Shown one piece after another: positions 1-11,348 of a stretch of 64,000 bases of DNA. Both the position numbers and the translations under genes were made by a program. The notes beneath the pieces are model-generated. The model was not told where the DNA came from and searched no databases. It saw nothing but the letters and a program-made list of their open reading frames with translations. The first letter of the stretch is position 1; the number at the start of each line of letters is the position of its first letter. This DNA is from Dichomitus squalens LYAD-421 SS1 (lineage: Eukaryota; Basidiomycota; Agaricomycetes; Polyporales; Polyporaceae): assembly GCF_000275845.1 (NCBI RefSeq), contig NW_006766892.1, positions 710,736 to 774,735 of the forward strand. Reading direction: 5' to 3'.

Positions 1-2327
1 CTGATGGATTGACATCGTTCATTAGATCCACTACTGTCTCAGACGGCCTGGGCGACTTTGAGTTATAGTCAGTACCATTGATGACGTTCTTCGTCTAACA
101 TATATTGAGGTTACATACAGACATCTCGCTCACCCAGGGGAAGAATGCAGATCATCTCCGTTGGAATCCTCTCACGGTCCAGCCCTACAATCCTCCTTCA
201 ATTTTCGCCGATCAACTGAATGACCCATCTTCGCCCATATTCATCGATAGCTCCGCGCCGAACTTCTTGTTCCAGCTACCGCCGAACGCAACTACTGGGA
301 TGTCCGCGTTCGCGTGGTCTGTTGGACTGCGGCCACAGGACCTGTTCGGCATCTGTGTCTCGATCTTCCTGGCCATCGTTGCTGCGACCATCGTGCTCAG
401 TGTCCTTGTCTGGGCATTGGACTTCTTCATGTCGCTGATTGCGGGAGCGGCGGGCGGCGGCGCCCCAACCCCGACTGGCTTGGGAGGAACGCGGAGCCCG
501 CGCTATTCCTCCGCGAGCAAGGACATGCTTGATGGTATCGGGATGTCTACAACCGACGAGAACCGGTCTCTCAACGGCCACTTCTTGTTCTCCCGCTCGA
601 CTTCTCGTTTCCCAAATACTCGAGCATGGTGGAGATGGAGAAGCAATTTCGTCTCCTTCCATGGCAGCGCCCTCCACGGCAATCTCGTCCGCCTTCTCGT
701 ACTGTTCCACCTGCCGATAACCGTCTTCTCGTGCTATCACATGAGCCTGCCTAGGAGCCAAGCCTCGGTGGGCTCTGTTGTCCTCGCCGCGCTGTCGTTC
801 GTATTCCTATCGGTCCTTATCCCAGCCTTTCTGGTATTTCGGCTGACGACCACGAGGACGAGCAAGCTCTATGACGAGACGTGGACCCTTCTTTCCCTTG
901 GGCCATTATATAACCACTACAGGCACGGTTCTCAGCTATTCGCTTGCACTCTCTTCGCCATCAACATAGCCTTTGGGGTCACCATTGGTTTCGGCCAGAA
1001 GAGCGGAACTGCGCAGGCTATCGTCATCCTCGTGGTTGAAGTCGCATCCGCGCTTGGCACAAGCGTTTGGTTACCTTGGGGCCAGGGCGCGAGCATGGGG
1101 CTCATTAGCTTTCTTTTCTGCGTAGGCCGAATTGTAATAGCGGTCCTTCTCGTCATCCTCACCCCAGTTGTGAGTTCTTCTAGCTCTCAGGCATGCTGTC
1201 CGTCCGTCACGCTGAATTTCGGCCTCCGCTAGGTCTCTATCGGCGCTGGAGCGGCGCAATGGGTCGCATATGCGATTCTGTTCATATTGGGGCTGATCTA
1301 CCTGGCCTTCCTGCTTATGTTGATCGTCAAGATCGTAGAGGCCATCCTCCGCATTGCTGGCGGTATCGGGTTTGGCAGGAGCCGACACGTGGTCGACAGC
1401 GGCCTTCTCGGTACCTTGGGTCTCATGGGATGCTGCGGACCCCGACATCCCCACCGCAATGGCGGGTACCGTCCGGCTGTCGACCGACCTCCATCCACCT
1501 TGGCGCTGCCCAGACCTATGCCGTTGTACAAGAATTCGACTCCACCTTCTTCAGGCCCGCCCTCCGTACTCCGTCCCGAGCACGCGATGCAGCCATACAA
1601 GGAGGATAGCGACGATGAGACTGGGTTCATCATGGGTGCATGGCAACCATTCCCCGGCCCTGGGATGAGTCAGGTGGAGGAGCAAGCCCCGCCCGAGCCC
1701 CCGAAGTCTGGCTTTGCCAGGGTCGCAGGTGGACGCGCTCATTACGACTCGCCTTACGCCATAGCGTCTGGGTCCACCACGACGTTCCCGTCGGAACGCA
1801 ACAGGGGCCCCGGTTCGTTTGCAAAGTCAACTCCATCAGTGGTTCAGGACTCGCCGCCTCCCACGCCGTCAATCGCGTCCGCGGCAAGGGGCCTTCCTCC
1901 AGGCGCTATGCCCCCTGCGCACGTACGTACGAAGTCGCAGACCGCGATCATCGAGAGCGCGCCTTTCATGGCGGCACAGGCCGCTACAGTCGCCGGTGGG
2001 AGCGGCGGCGCTTTGTCGGGGCATCAGGCCGACGCTGTTGCGGCGCTGGCCGCTGAGCCTCAACCGAAGAAGAAGTATTGGTACAGCAGGAAGAAGAATC
2101 GCCGGATGAGTGAGAGCGATGCGCCGCTGAGCGACCCTGTTCCAGTCAGCCAGGAGTCGGGCAGGTCTTTCGTGGTCATGCGAAAGCCGCGTCCCGGGAT
2201 GCCGTCGCCATCGCAGGGCTCGTCGGCATCACAGCCGCTGGAGGGCGCGGACGAGCAGGGGCGCCGATCGTTCTCGGTGCTCCGAGGTACGAGCCACTCG
2301 GACCCACAGACACCAGCAGCGTCTTGA
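1..2327 (+). CDS. TRP/Flc-like membrane channel protein, 5' end outside window
   Basis: Visible exons are about 42(or earlier)-67, 121-1169 and 1233-2327, with introns 68-120 (gtcagt...cag) and 1170-1232 (gtgagt...tag); frames join cleanly. The middle exon has no ATG near its start and the reading frame continues upstream across the first intron, so the gene begins before the window. The protein shows a short extracellular stretch, a membrane span near 310-440 nt, then about eight hydrophobic segments between nt 690 and 1400, and a roughly 300-residue disordered Ser/Pro-rich cytoplasmic tail with a lysine-rich patch (KKKYWYSRKKNRR). This layout, with a YNHYR element before a loop and long hydrophobic repeats, matches the fungal TRP-like family (PF06011; yeast Flc1-3, S. 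pombe Pkd2), which act in calcium, haem/FAD transport and wall integrity. The N-terminal ML-like domain of that family would lie upstream. Family call is from recognition, not alignment. Confidence 0.75.
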
Positions 2328-2558
2328 CATTCTTCGTAACACTTCCATTGTCGTCGTGTTGTCGCTCACTGTTGGTAGATACTGTTGTATACTCTATTCT
2401 CCCTTCATTTCTATCGCCTTTTGCATGGGACTCAACTGCACTAGTCTGTACACCTGGGACATACATTTTATCCTATACATGCTGCTTTCATCTCATGACA
2501 ATAGCTTGGATATACAGTCCGTTGTCCGTTGTCCGTGTAGTCATATCGAATGGTAGCA

Positions 2559-5312
2559 CTACTCAAAATCGTCGAAGCCGTCATCCTCCACGCTAGCATC
2601 ACCCAGCCAGAGGACACGGTAATCCTCTGCGCCCTTCTGTACCCAACCATAAACACCTTCCCTGATCTGCAATCGTCGCGCCCCTTCCTCGTCCTCCAGC
2701 GTTGAGGACGCATAGGTATCGGCGCTGGAAGTTGAGAGAGATCGCTGCAGACCGCCTTGGTAGAACGGCCGATCCCAGTGGCCACCGACCATGAGCATTC
2801 CTGCGGCGCCGCCGACATCGGCCTGTGTCCGCACAGGATCCTGGGCTCTGCCCTTCCCCTTACGCTCCGAGAGTTGAGATAGCGGTACCTCCAGTACCTC
2901 GACGCCGTCCTCGCCGAACGCTATGGCCTGCAAGTAGGGAGATTCTTCCGGGTTATCAGAGTTACATATTCGAACGGCGACATGCGTCGGCGTCGATGTC
3001 CAGTACAGAATGCGATATGGAGGTACAGCGGAAACCTTGGCGGGGAGGGGGTGCGTGACTAGCTGCGACTGCCTCCCGCGGGTGAGAAGGTACATCTGCG
3101 TGAAGGTCGTGCGCCCGCCCGGCCCCGGTACGTCAAACTTGACGGGGCGGATCCATACGCCCTTCTCCTTGCTGAAGCCACGGCCGTCCCAGGATGCGCG
3201 AGAGCGGCGGGAGGTGAGCGAGCTCACGCTAGGGGCATTCATCAGAGCGGCTTGCTGTGCGCTCCAGTTGTCCTCGTAGAGCTCGACTTCGCCCACGGCG
3301 GCGTCCGCTATGCGGATCGTGCCCGCCTTCTTTTCGAAGACAACGAAGAGAGAGAGCTGAGTAGGGTATACTCGAACGTTCGAGCCGAACGAGAGCACGC
3401 GATTGTGACGGTGCGACGCGCTATCCAATGGGGCCGTTCGCGGGAAGACGTCCGACGGGCTTCTGGACATGCTATCTTGCACGGACTGGTGGATGAAGGT
3501 GATGCTCCGTGCTGGAAGTGGCGTGTAAAATTCCTATTATATAATAGTGAAGACGATCGTTTTATCAGTACCCGGTCTACGGAGCTGAACATCTCGCCAA
3601 ATAACTAACCTTCGAGAACCGGAACGCACGTTCACCCTTGGGAGCCTCGTAGAGAAGTATTGACGACTTCGTCGCGATAGCGAGAAGCACGCCCCCCGGA
3701 CCCCGCTGACCTTCGTTTCGCCAAACCTCGTACAGAAGGACTGAACTATTCTGTAGTCGAGAGCCGCTCGAAGCGAGCGGAGTATAGTTCGTGGCCCATC
3801 GTAGCGGCAGTTCGTTCACCATGTCCCAGTCTGAGTCACCCGAGTCCGCTCGTGACGGAGGTGCGACAGCCTTCGACTTTCCAGGTGAAGTCCAAGAGTC
3901 GGTGATAGATGAATACGACGCCCGAGGCTCGGGCTGTCGTGGTGGTGACTGAGGTTGGGCGATACCATTGTCGAGCACGAGGTTCTTCAGCCCTTTGGTG
4001 ATGGAACTCGGCGGTCGGTGATGCTTCTTTCCATGGCTCTGAGAGTTTTTACCGCTCGAGCGCAGGTCCAGTGGTCGGGCACCCTACAGGTCAACAATAC
4101 CGGGAATCAGCGACACAGGTCCGAACGTCCGACGGGAACCTAACCTTTTGAGTGGAATAGTACTTCGCCAGACTAATGAGGCTGCTGAGATTGTACATAC
4201 GCAGAGTTCGCATGCTTTCTTCTCGTTCTTTGGCCGAAGTTTCTTCGGTGCTCACGAGCGCAAGTACTACACCCTGAGGGGTTCCTTCGCCTGTGCTCTC
4301 TGACTCTAGGATCGACATCTGGTGCACACTGAAAGATACAACTCAGGTGAATAAGATTGCGGGATGGAGAGGCACTCACCCTTCGCCTTCCCAGATGAGC
4401 TTCGCCTCGGCGTCAGCCGGACCCTTCTCGGTATCATCGTCTTCGTCCCATTCACCAGGGAACATGTCCAGCACCGAGAGTCCGTTGTCATGGCCAATAA
4501 GCAGCAGACGATGGTTGTTGAGCGGGAGCAGACAACGAATCGGAAAAGTCGTGTGAGGCAAAAAGCGCGAGCCAAAGTTATACAGCTTGAGATGGGAAGG
4601 GTCCAATGACTCAGGTATGAGGGTCTGTGGAGGCGGAGGATAGTTCGCGTGAGCAAATGGCGAGGGCATAGGTGGGGGTAGGGATGTTTGGAGGTGCAGC
4701 TGGGGTTGGAGCGACGGTGGGTGTGCAAACGTATAGGATGAGGGCGCGTTGGAATACATTGACATTGGGTGTGCCGATGGAGCATTCGAGTACATTGAGT
4801 ACGGATTCGAAGACGAGCCATCTAATGATGAATATGTCGAGGGAGCATATACGGAGAATGTGGGCAATGAAGGAGCCTGTTGAGATTGACGTTGCTCAAA
4901 GCTTGATTGTCGGTCGAGCTTCAGGCGATGGGGTTATTACGACTGTGGCTGAGACATATATTACAATTCAGTGCAGGCTCACCCCGTCACCCCAGCCTCG
5001 CTGCCGTCGTCGCTCGAGATCGGCAGGTGTAAGATCATGATAACGCTCTGCAGCCCTTCGGTGACAACATGTTTGAGCGACTTGGGTGAGAGTACAACGG
5101 ACGGCAGACGTACCTCTTCTCAATCCATTCCCTCCACCGGCCAAACCTGAGAGAAGCGTATTCCGTCTATGGCGTGCCTGATGTGATTGAACCAAGGTCA
5201 CTCACCTTGAGTTAGGGCCGTTTTGTTGAGCAAGGTCGTCGTAGGTAGGCAATCCGTCGCCGCCGGATTGGTCCTGCTCAGGTACGGGCGGTACATTGAA
5301 CGGATCTGACAT
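2559..5312 (-). CDS. CNH-domain-like beta-propeller protein, 780 aa
   Basis: Seven exons on the minus strand: 5312-5206, 5146-5114, 5055-4983, 4876-4380, 4328-4145, 4083-3610, 3533-2559; all phases agree and give 780 residues. It starts MSDPFNVPPVPEQDQ. Residues 1-70 are acidic then basic (FGRWREWIEKR), 70-180 are Tyr/Pro/Ser-rich and disordered. From about 190 a set of beta-strand repeats begins (LLIGHDNGLSVLDM, then LRMYNLSSL, SSILLYEAPKGERAFRF, EFYTPLPARSITF). These resemble the CNH (citron homology) propeller found at the C-terminus of fungal Rho GEFs and GCK kinases, and in Vps39-like proteins, which binds small GTPases. No kinase, DH or PH domain is present, so the molecular role is open. 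A Ser/Arg-rich insert breaks the propeller near residues 305-380. Converges with the TRP-like gene, 231 bp between stop codons. Confidence 0.62.
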
Positions 5313-5864
5313 GCTTGCGAAAATGGCGGGACAGTAGGCGAGGACAATTGGTTCAGTAGCTCAGATGTGTGACGGTCCAACCTAGGAAGACATGCGCCCT
5401 GTTCAGGATACAGTTTGCCAGGCAGGACGGATATATGACGGTCGTGAGCGAGAAGGGAAGTGGCAGTGCCCGACAGCCGTCGACCAGCATTTGGCACAGT
5501 ATTTCATCGCGCATAGCCTCCCTACCGCCGGCTCCTGTCACCTGTCTCTTGTTCGGTTGATCACCACCATCTACGAGCCACGTCCTTGTGAAACCCTCTG
5601 TACTGAACCTGTACGGCCAGCTTCCCGCAGCAGACTATGGGCATCTTGAAGAAGTGACGGGCGTATATATCTACATTGTGGACGTCTCGGCTTCGACGTC
5701 CGTACACGAGATACAAATAGACTGTGGACACAGACAAGTTAAAATTACTTGGAAGTTTGAGGCTAAGTCGGCCTACGTCGGTTACCATGCGCCAGTGAGT
5801 ATTTGAACAATCTCGTAAAAATGCCTACACACTCACATGGTATTCTTAGATGTCGTCGCATGCG
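5313..5864. other. Intergenic, CNH-protein promoter side
   Basis: Lies between the start of the CNH-like gene and the stop of the next minus-strand gene. Short open frames on both strands (for example 5588-5806 plus) have no splice context or recognisable composition. I see no gene here; it should hold the promoter of the CNH-like gene. Confidence 0.5.
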
Positions 5865-6798
5865 TCAGTCTTTGACTCCTTCGCAGTCTCGTTTCCTCGT
5901 GGTGCCCAGCCAACCAAGTGCCGTATTCTGCACAATGTTATGAAAAACTGGGTTCCCAATGACCTTGGTCATATATCCCACCGCGTACCCCATCCACGAT
6001 TGCTGTCTTAGACACTTCCGCAAGATGTTGCCCACTTGTTGAACAGCCCTCCCGTTCTCTCCCCAGACCAGCCAAGCACAATCCTGCCCTCTGGCGGACT
6101 TGCCGCTCTTGACCACGTATGTCTTGTATCCTAAATCCTCTGCTTCCCCGGCGGAAACGCGGACGTCTTCGTACGGCCCTTCCACAAGTTCCACTATGGC
6201 GCCGAGTTTCTTCACCTTGCCAAGAAATTGAGTGCTCTGCCTAGAGCGTCGTGTCTTCGCCTTACTCTACTCGTGAACAGGAAACCAATCATGCTGACGC
6301 GCAGCGAGATAGCCATGACCACTCACCCTTGGACAGTCCGTGTACTGTGCATGGTTTTTCATGGGACGCCCGCACTCACGACAATGAGGCGGTTTTCTTT
6401 TAGACTCGGTTTTGGTATAATCGCGGTAACGGCCAGATCGGTGACGATTAGTACCTCGCAGCATGCCAGAGACGGCACTGGCACTGTACCTCTCGGAGTG
6501 GTTCAGTTCGCTGAAGGAGTCGATACTGGATTCCGAGGTGCTCATGGTGATAGCTGGGCGTAGAGGTGGCGGAACGAGAGGTCATGAGTTGTAAGTCGCG
6601 TAGATCCCTTACTATAAGTCTGATGAGCTGACAATGGACACGCCCTTGCACAATGCATCATAGTAAAGCCATAACTTTGTCAACTGCGTGCGTGTTCTGG
6701 CGTGTGTTCCGGCGGTAGGAATGTACGGTACGTTTGTGTCACTCGAACTTACGCTTTTTCTGGTAAGCGCGCCGCTCTCTTCCGGACGGAGTCGACAT
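5865..6798 (-). CDS. Small conserved-looking protein with CxxC/H knuckle, unknown function
   Basis: The secure part has exons 6545-6327 and 6236-5865 (intron gtgagt...gcag), 196 residues from MSTSESSIDSF. A better supported 5' end may be an extra exon 6798-6753 (MSTPSGRERRAYQKK) ending in a perfect gtaagt donor and joining at a cccag acceptor to 6553, in phase, giving 214 residues. A zinc-knuckle-like motif, PHCRECGRPMKNH...DC, sits about residue 52-70 of the short form (C-x2-C-x6-H plus a Cys). The C-terminal 120 residues (LGAIVELVEGPYEDVRV; CAWLVWGENGRAVQQVGNIL) look globular and do not match a family I know. CxxCGRPM-type knuckles occur in several uncharacterised Agaricomycete proteins. 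Function not assigned. Confidence 0.55.
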
Positions 6799-8054
6799 AG
6801 CTAACAAGAAACGAGGAGGTACCGTCCTACCTGAATTTAACGATGCGCTGATTTCAAGGCTTGGAGCCAACGGCAGTCACTAGTTAGGAGCTTGTCCTGC
6901 GCTTTTTGATGCGTTCCGCCGACACCCCAACCGCCACGACTCAACAGCATCGAGCTCGATGTTGGAAAAGTGCGCGGAGCTTTTGCGTCGGAATGGCCTC
7001 CGGCGGTGCGTCACTGCGGATCACCCAACATACGCGAATGGATGTATGCGCACCAACCGGTGCTAATTGGAAGTCCTTTCTGGTCGTCGACATGGTCCTC
7101 CAGACGGAGGAAATCGACGACGTGGCCATGGCTACGAGGCGCGAGCTGCTCATCTATTGGCTTGTCTGCCACATGGAGATCCCCAGTACGGTCCGAGGAT
7201 GATCGCGAAGGAGGGATTGCATGTGTGCATGTGGTTCCAGCGAGCTTCGCCCGACTGGCGGAAGGGGCCAGGGCTTGTCGCGCTACACCTGAGTGACTCC
7301 TGGGTATCAAGGGCGTCATGAACGAATTGCTAGTTAATGGTACTTGAGATAGCCTCGGGACAACCACGAGGCCCGTTCACGACGATCCCCGTCATGTGCA
7401 ACAATGATTCACGTGCGACTGAGGGACATTGATGGCCGAGGGTTCTTGGTACAGGCCTCAGCCGCCACCCGTTAGCACTTTGGTGTGCTCAGAGGAGGAT
7501 GGCAGCAATGTGGTTCCGATTCATCGCGTTGTTGACTAGCGTGGGGGTACTGTAGCCAGTTTGTAAGCGTTTACTTGTTGGGTAGGATGGATGAGCAATT
7601 TGGGGATGTTTGATACTTTTAGGAGAGCAAGGTAAACATGATTGAATTAGCAGTTGCAGAGGTCGGATACCGCTCGAGCTACTACTAGTTTGGAAGCAAA
7701 ACATTGTTATGGACTCCAACTATGTTCACTTTCAGCTTTTCCATTAAAATACGACTGTGGTGCACGAGATCTTGCTCGTGGTTTGGTGGGTTCTCTGGTA
7801 CGCAGCTGGCCGTGGGTTGTGCGACGATCAAGGCCAGCGTTCAAGACCGCGCTTTCCGAAACGGGCCTTCGACGATCACTTCATCTAAGATCCTGCTGTG
7901 ACTGCTCCGTGACATATGGCATAATTTTGGGAAATGCGAGCGACAGATAAACGGAGCGCGACCTCAACGACTCAGGAGCCTGGCTTGCTGATCTCTTCCG
8001 CTCTACCCTCCTGGACGGTCTCATTGCCTTCCATAGCTTCTTGGAGCTTGCGCT
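6799..8054. other. Intergenic region with no confident gene
   Basis: About 1.25 kb between the divergent CxxC-protein gene and NOP14. Open frames of up to 118 codons overlap in several frames at 6906-7367 but none shows splice-joined continuation, a family motif or consistent codon use. One plus-strand frame (FLVVDMVLQTEEIDDVAM...) is mildly protein-like and could be debris of an old gene. The last 200 bp should carry the NOP14 promoter. Confidence 0.45.
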
Positions 8055-11000
8055 ATGGCAAAAGGTTCGCAGCTTAAGCAGCTGAAGACCGCGCTGCACT
8101 CCGCCGGGCTCGCGCAACAACCCCAGGCCGGAAAGAAGCGCAAGCGGGCTGCCCCCACGGAGCGCGACAAAGAGAAGAAGGCCGCGCGGCTGAAGGAGAT
8201 TCAGCAAAAGCTCAATCCCTTTGACGTGAAGGTAACGAAGCTCAAACATGATGTGGGAGGAAGGAAGATCATCGGTACTACGGGACGGCCCGCACAAAGC
8301 AAGCAAGCAGGTATCGAGCAGGTGCGCCCATGCACATGCAGGCTTTGGAACATTTTGCGTTTGCTCATTGGTGCTCTTGAATACATGTGAACTCGTGAAT
8401 AGAGGAAGAAGACTCTGCTCAAAGAGTACGAGGAGAAGGATCGGTCTGGAGGCATAGTTGACCGTCGGATAGGTGAAAATGACCCAACTATGTCGCTGGA
8501 GGAACGTATGTTGGAGCGTTTCACGCGCGAACGGCAGCGTGCCTCCAAAGGCGTTGCCTTCAACCTGGAAGATGAAGACGAGCTTACTCACTACGGCCAA
8601 AGTCTCTCCAAGCTGGACGACTTCGACAACGTCGGTCTTGGTCTCGATGAGGACGAAGAAGACGAAGGTGAGTTGCTTCGATGGCCACTGTTCACGCTGA
8701 AATTAACATTACTGTAGGTTTGTTGGATAGACGAGCCGTCGAGAGATCCCATTTTGGCGGGTTTGGGGACGAGGACGAGGAGGATGGGGAGGACGACGAT
8801 GAGGTACGTGTGTATCTCCTGCAGTATCGTCTGCATTGCTGTTGCTCATGTTGCGCACAGCCCGCGCGGAAGAAGTCCAAGGCGGAGGTCATGGCGGAAG
8901 TCATTGCGAAGAGCAAACAACACAAGGTTCGCTGTTCCCTGTCACACCGTCCGTCCAGTATCTGAACGCTCTTTCCACAGATGTTGAGGCAGACGCAACA
9001 AGAGGAGGACGAGAACCTCCGTCACGAGCTTGACAACGAACTTGACTCCATCCGGTCGCTGCTATTCACAGCACCACCTCACCAACAGGCCACCGAGGAT
9101 CAATCGTCTGCACCTGCACCCACAGACCTTCCACCAGACGACCAAGACAAAGAATACGATCAGTATGTTCGTGAGCTCGCACTTGACCGGAGAGCGAAGC
9201 CGAAAGACAGGACCAAGACCGAGGAGGAGCTTGCGTTGGAGGAGAAGGACGCGTTGGAGAAGGCGGAGAGGAGACGACAGAGACGGATGAGGGGCGAGGA
9301 GAGCGAGAGCGAGGAAGAAGGGAGAGGGAAGCGGAAGCAAGCGAGGCCCCGCGGAGGGGATGACCTTGATGACGACTTCGTTGAGGAGGAGCGTGCTTCG
9401 AATGCGCTCGGTGCAGGCTTAGGAGACGATCTGGCTATGGCCTCGGAGGACGAAGAAGATGGTGCCGACGACGAGGAGAACGACGAGGAAGGCAGCGAAG
9501 AAGGGGAGGAGGAAGATGAGTCAGGTGAGGAAAGTGGTTCGGTGACGGAAGAGTTCGAGACTGCGTCCGAAGACTCGGGTGAGGAGGATGGGGAGGAGGG
9601 TGAGGAGGAGGCTCTCGTGAAGTCGAGTCGAAAACGCCACGCAAACCCGCATGCTGCGAAGGAACTCCCATACACATTCCCTTGTCCTGAGACCCACGAC
9701 GAGTTTCTCGAGATCATCGAAGGCGTCGACGATGAGGACGTGCCGACGGTCATCAAGCGTATACGTACACTTCACCATCCCAGCTTAGCGGAAGAGAACA
9801 AGTTTAAGCTCCAGGTCTGTCTCAATCATGATGAAGGTATTCACCCGAGTTGATCTCGCCGTTCCAGGGTCTGAACGATGTGCTCATCGATCACATCCTC
9901 TACATCACCTCCCCTCCTGCACCTCGTTTCACCCTGCTTGCATCACTACTGCCTCATCTCGCCGCTCTCACCAAAGCCTACCCCATTCAATCTGCCGAGA
10001 GTTTCACTGAGAAGCTCTCGCTCATGCACAAAAACTTGAAGCGCGGTCTCTCGAAAGGCGCGCTCGATCCTGAGGCGAAGATCTGGCCCGGTTCCCCAGA
10101 ACTTTCGCTTCTTCGTGTCATCGGTCAACTATGGCCAACATCCGACATGAACCATCATGTTGTTTCCCCTGCACGATTAATCATGGGCGCATACCTCGGC
10201 TTGGGTCGTGTTCGGTCATTACAGGACATTGTGAGCGGCCTCTTCCTGTGCAGCCTTTTCATTCACTACGAGAAGTTGTCCAAGCGTTTCGTCCCTGAAG
10301 CAGTCAACTTTTTGGTCAACTCCACCCTTCACCTCGCCCCGCACTCGTACGCCGACGTCGCGTCGTTACCCGGCAATTTCCCGGCGCAGGACTTCAGGAC
10401 AGCGCTGACGCTACCTTTAGCTCTCGACGAGAAGAAGGCCAAGAAGCTATCGGTCAAGAAGCCCGACTTCGCCACCTATCTAAGCGGCGAGCCTCTAGAG
10501 GAACAGGCGAAGGTAGACTTGCTTGGTCTCACCTGGGAGCTTCTTGGCAGAGTTGCCGACATGTACAAGGGTTTGGAAGGCTTCATCGAGTTATTCACTC
10601 CCATCCAAGAAGTCCTGGGGGCAGTGAAGGGCAGTGGTCTACCTTCCGACCTCTCGACGCGGTTGCAGTCATTACAAGACATGCTCCGCCGTCTCCTCAA
10701 GTTCGCCCTACAGAGCCGCCAGCCCCTTCGACTCCAGGCGCACAAGCCCATCCCGATCCCGACATACGTCCCCAAGTTCGAGCAGACAAGCTCTAACTAC
10801 CTCCGCAATCGCGACCCCGACCACGAGCGGAACGAGGCGGCGAAGTTGCGCGCGCAGGTCAAGCAGGAGCGCAAGGGCGCGATCCGGGAGTTGCGTAAGG
10901 ATGCACGCTTCCTGGCAGCGGAGCAGCAGAGGAAACAGAAGGAGAAGGACAGGGCGTACAACGAGAGGATGAAGCGCGTGTTCGGCTCGATCGAATCGGA

Positions 11001-11067
11001 GCGAGCGGAGGAAAAGGCGATGGAGAGGGAGAAGATGAAGGAGAAGAAGAGAGCCGGTCGCAAGTAA
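8055..11067 (+). CDS. NOP14: Nucleolar protein Nop14, SSU processome subunit
   Basis: Six exons: 8055-8321, 8403-8667, 8718-8803, 8861-8926, 8981-9814, 9868-11067, giving 905 residues. Starts MAKGSQLKQLKTALHSAG, the typical Nop14 start. Residues 90-200 carry the conserved SLEERMLERFTRERQ and NLEDEDELTHYGQSL blocks. Residues 350-490 are a long Glu/Asp-rich stretch. The C-terminal 400 residues are the helical Nop14 domain, ending with VPKFEQ, KQERKGAIRELRKDARF and a lysine-rich tail (nuclear targeting). Nop14 acts in the nucleolus in the U3 snoRNP/90S particle and binds Noc4 and Emg1 for 18S rRNA maturation. Length fits the family (about 810-900). Confidence 0.95.
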
Positions 11068-11348
11068 CGTCGCGGATGATATGTACTCTTCAGTTTGTTA
11101 GGTTGCGTTCTCACTTGTATCCCTATGGATGACATGGCCAAGGAGCCGCAGTCAATGGGCGGGTATATATATTCGTGTGGGGTCACGTGAGTTGGGATAC
11201 ACGCCAGGAGACGCCGAGAACGCGTCGCGTTCGCGTTGTACTCAGGCGCGACTTGTCTCTGAACGTCCATCAACGAGACCCATTGCTTTTTTGCTACCCG
11301 TGTTCCACACTCTCCACTCTGTGAAACTGTCTTAGAAATGCTGCTGTC

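Noticed and set aside
6906..7367. Overlapping frames of about 100 codons on both strands
   Set aside because: No start or splice support and no family likeness; listed only as part of the intergenic entry.
9160..9756. Long minus-strand Ser-rich open frame inside NOP14
   Set aside because: It is the mirror of the Glu/Asp-rich sense stretch; composition alone keeps it open.
11184..11189. CACGTG E-boxes near several genes (11184, 28230, 54774, 56183)
   Set aside because: A six-base palindrome is expected many times by chance in 64 kb, so no regulation is claimed.
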